From Actinomycetales bacterium (GTDB lineage Bacteria; Actinomycetota; Actinomycetes; Mycobacteriales; Mycobacteriaceae): 5,661 nucleotides of DNA. The notes under the pieces were generated by a model that was given only the letters and a program-made list of their open reading frames with translations, was not told the DNA's origin and made no database searches. How positions within the stretch are numbered: position 1 is the stretch's first letter; each line of letters opens with the position of its first letter. Location: assembly GCA_012838715.1 (NCBI GenBank), contig DUOR01000398.1, positions 1 through 5,661 of the forward strand, read 5' to 3'. Below are positions 5,627 to 5,661 of the stretch, one piece after another. Made by a program: the position numbers and the translations under genes.

Positions 5627-5661
5627 GAGGGTCGGCGGGGCCCCCACCCCGTCCGACCCTC
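5627..5661 (+). terminator. Strong hairpin after the HNH gene
   Basis: GAGGGTCGG (5627-5635) pairs perfectly with CCGACCCTC (5653-5661). An inner stem CGGGG (5636-5640) with CCCCG (5647-5651) leaves a single bulged T and a 6-base loop. It begins 10 bases after the HNH stop codon, the usual place for an intrinsic terminator. The window ends at the last paired base, so whether a T-run follows cannot be seen. It could also serve a convergent gene beyond the edge. Confidence 0.65.

Overview
This is a very GC-rich window whose genes are best matched to the order Mycobacteriales, most likely Corynebacterium. The reasons are the conserved order era-recO-uppS, a UppS protein of the long mycobacterial/corynebacterial type ([16 protein letters not shown] and LRPSGEQR signatures), an Era with a TKTD G4 motif, and a DUF222-HNH (13E12-type) protein. 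The genus assignment is inference from recognised protein families, not from a database search.

Layout: bases 1-61 are the hydrophilic C-terminal end of an upstream gene whose stop codon directly abuts the start codon of era (62-1027). After 30 bases comes recO (1058-1837), in the same frame as era. A 148-base gap holding two families of short direct repeats then leads to uppS (1986-2753, start uncertain). These plus-strand genes form a housekeeping cluster for ribosome maturation, recombinational repair and polyprenyl-phosphate carrier synthesis. On the minus strand, a Rid-family (YjgF/YER057c/UK114) gene (3117-2764) converges on uppS with only 10 bases between the stop codons.

A 441-base intergenic region (3118-3558) separates the Rid gene from a divergently transcribed large plus-strand gene (3559-5616). 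That gene encodes a DUF222 protein with a C-terminal HNH nuclease motif. The intergenic region contains a ribosome binding site and weak promoter for the Rid gene, two GC-rich hairpins, one of them followed by a T-run, a good -10 box and, just downstream of it, a candidate LexA/SOS box. The HNH gene is followed by a strong hairpin that ends exactly at the window edge.

Most of the window is ordinary core genome. The accessory and more interesting part is the HNH gene. It has a His/Asp-rich repetitive N-terminus, low-complexity linkers and a possible DNA-damage-responsive promoter. I see no CRISPR array, tRNA, rRNA, transposase or complete novel multi-gene system.
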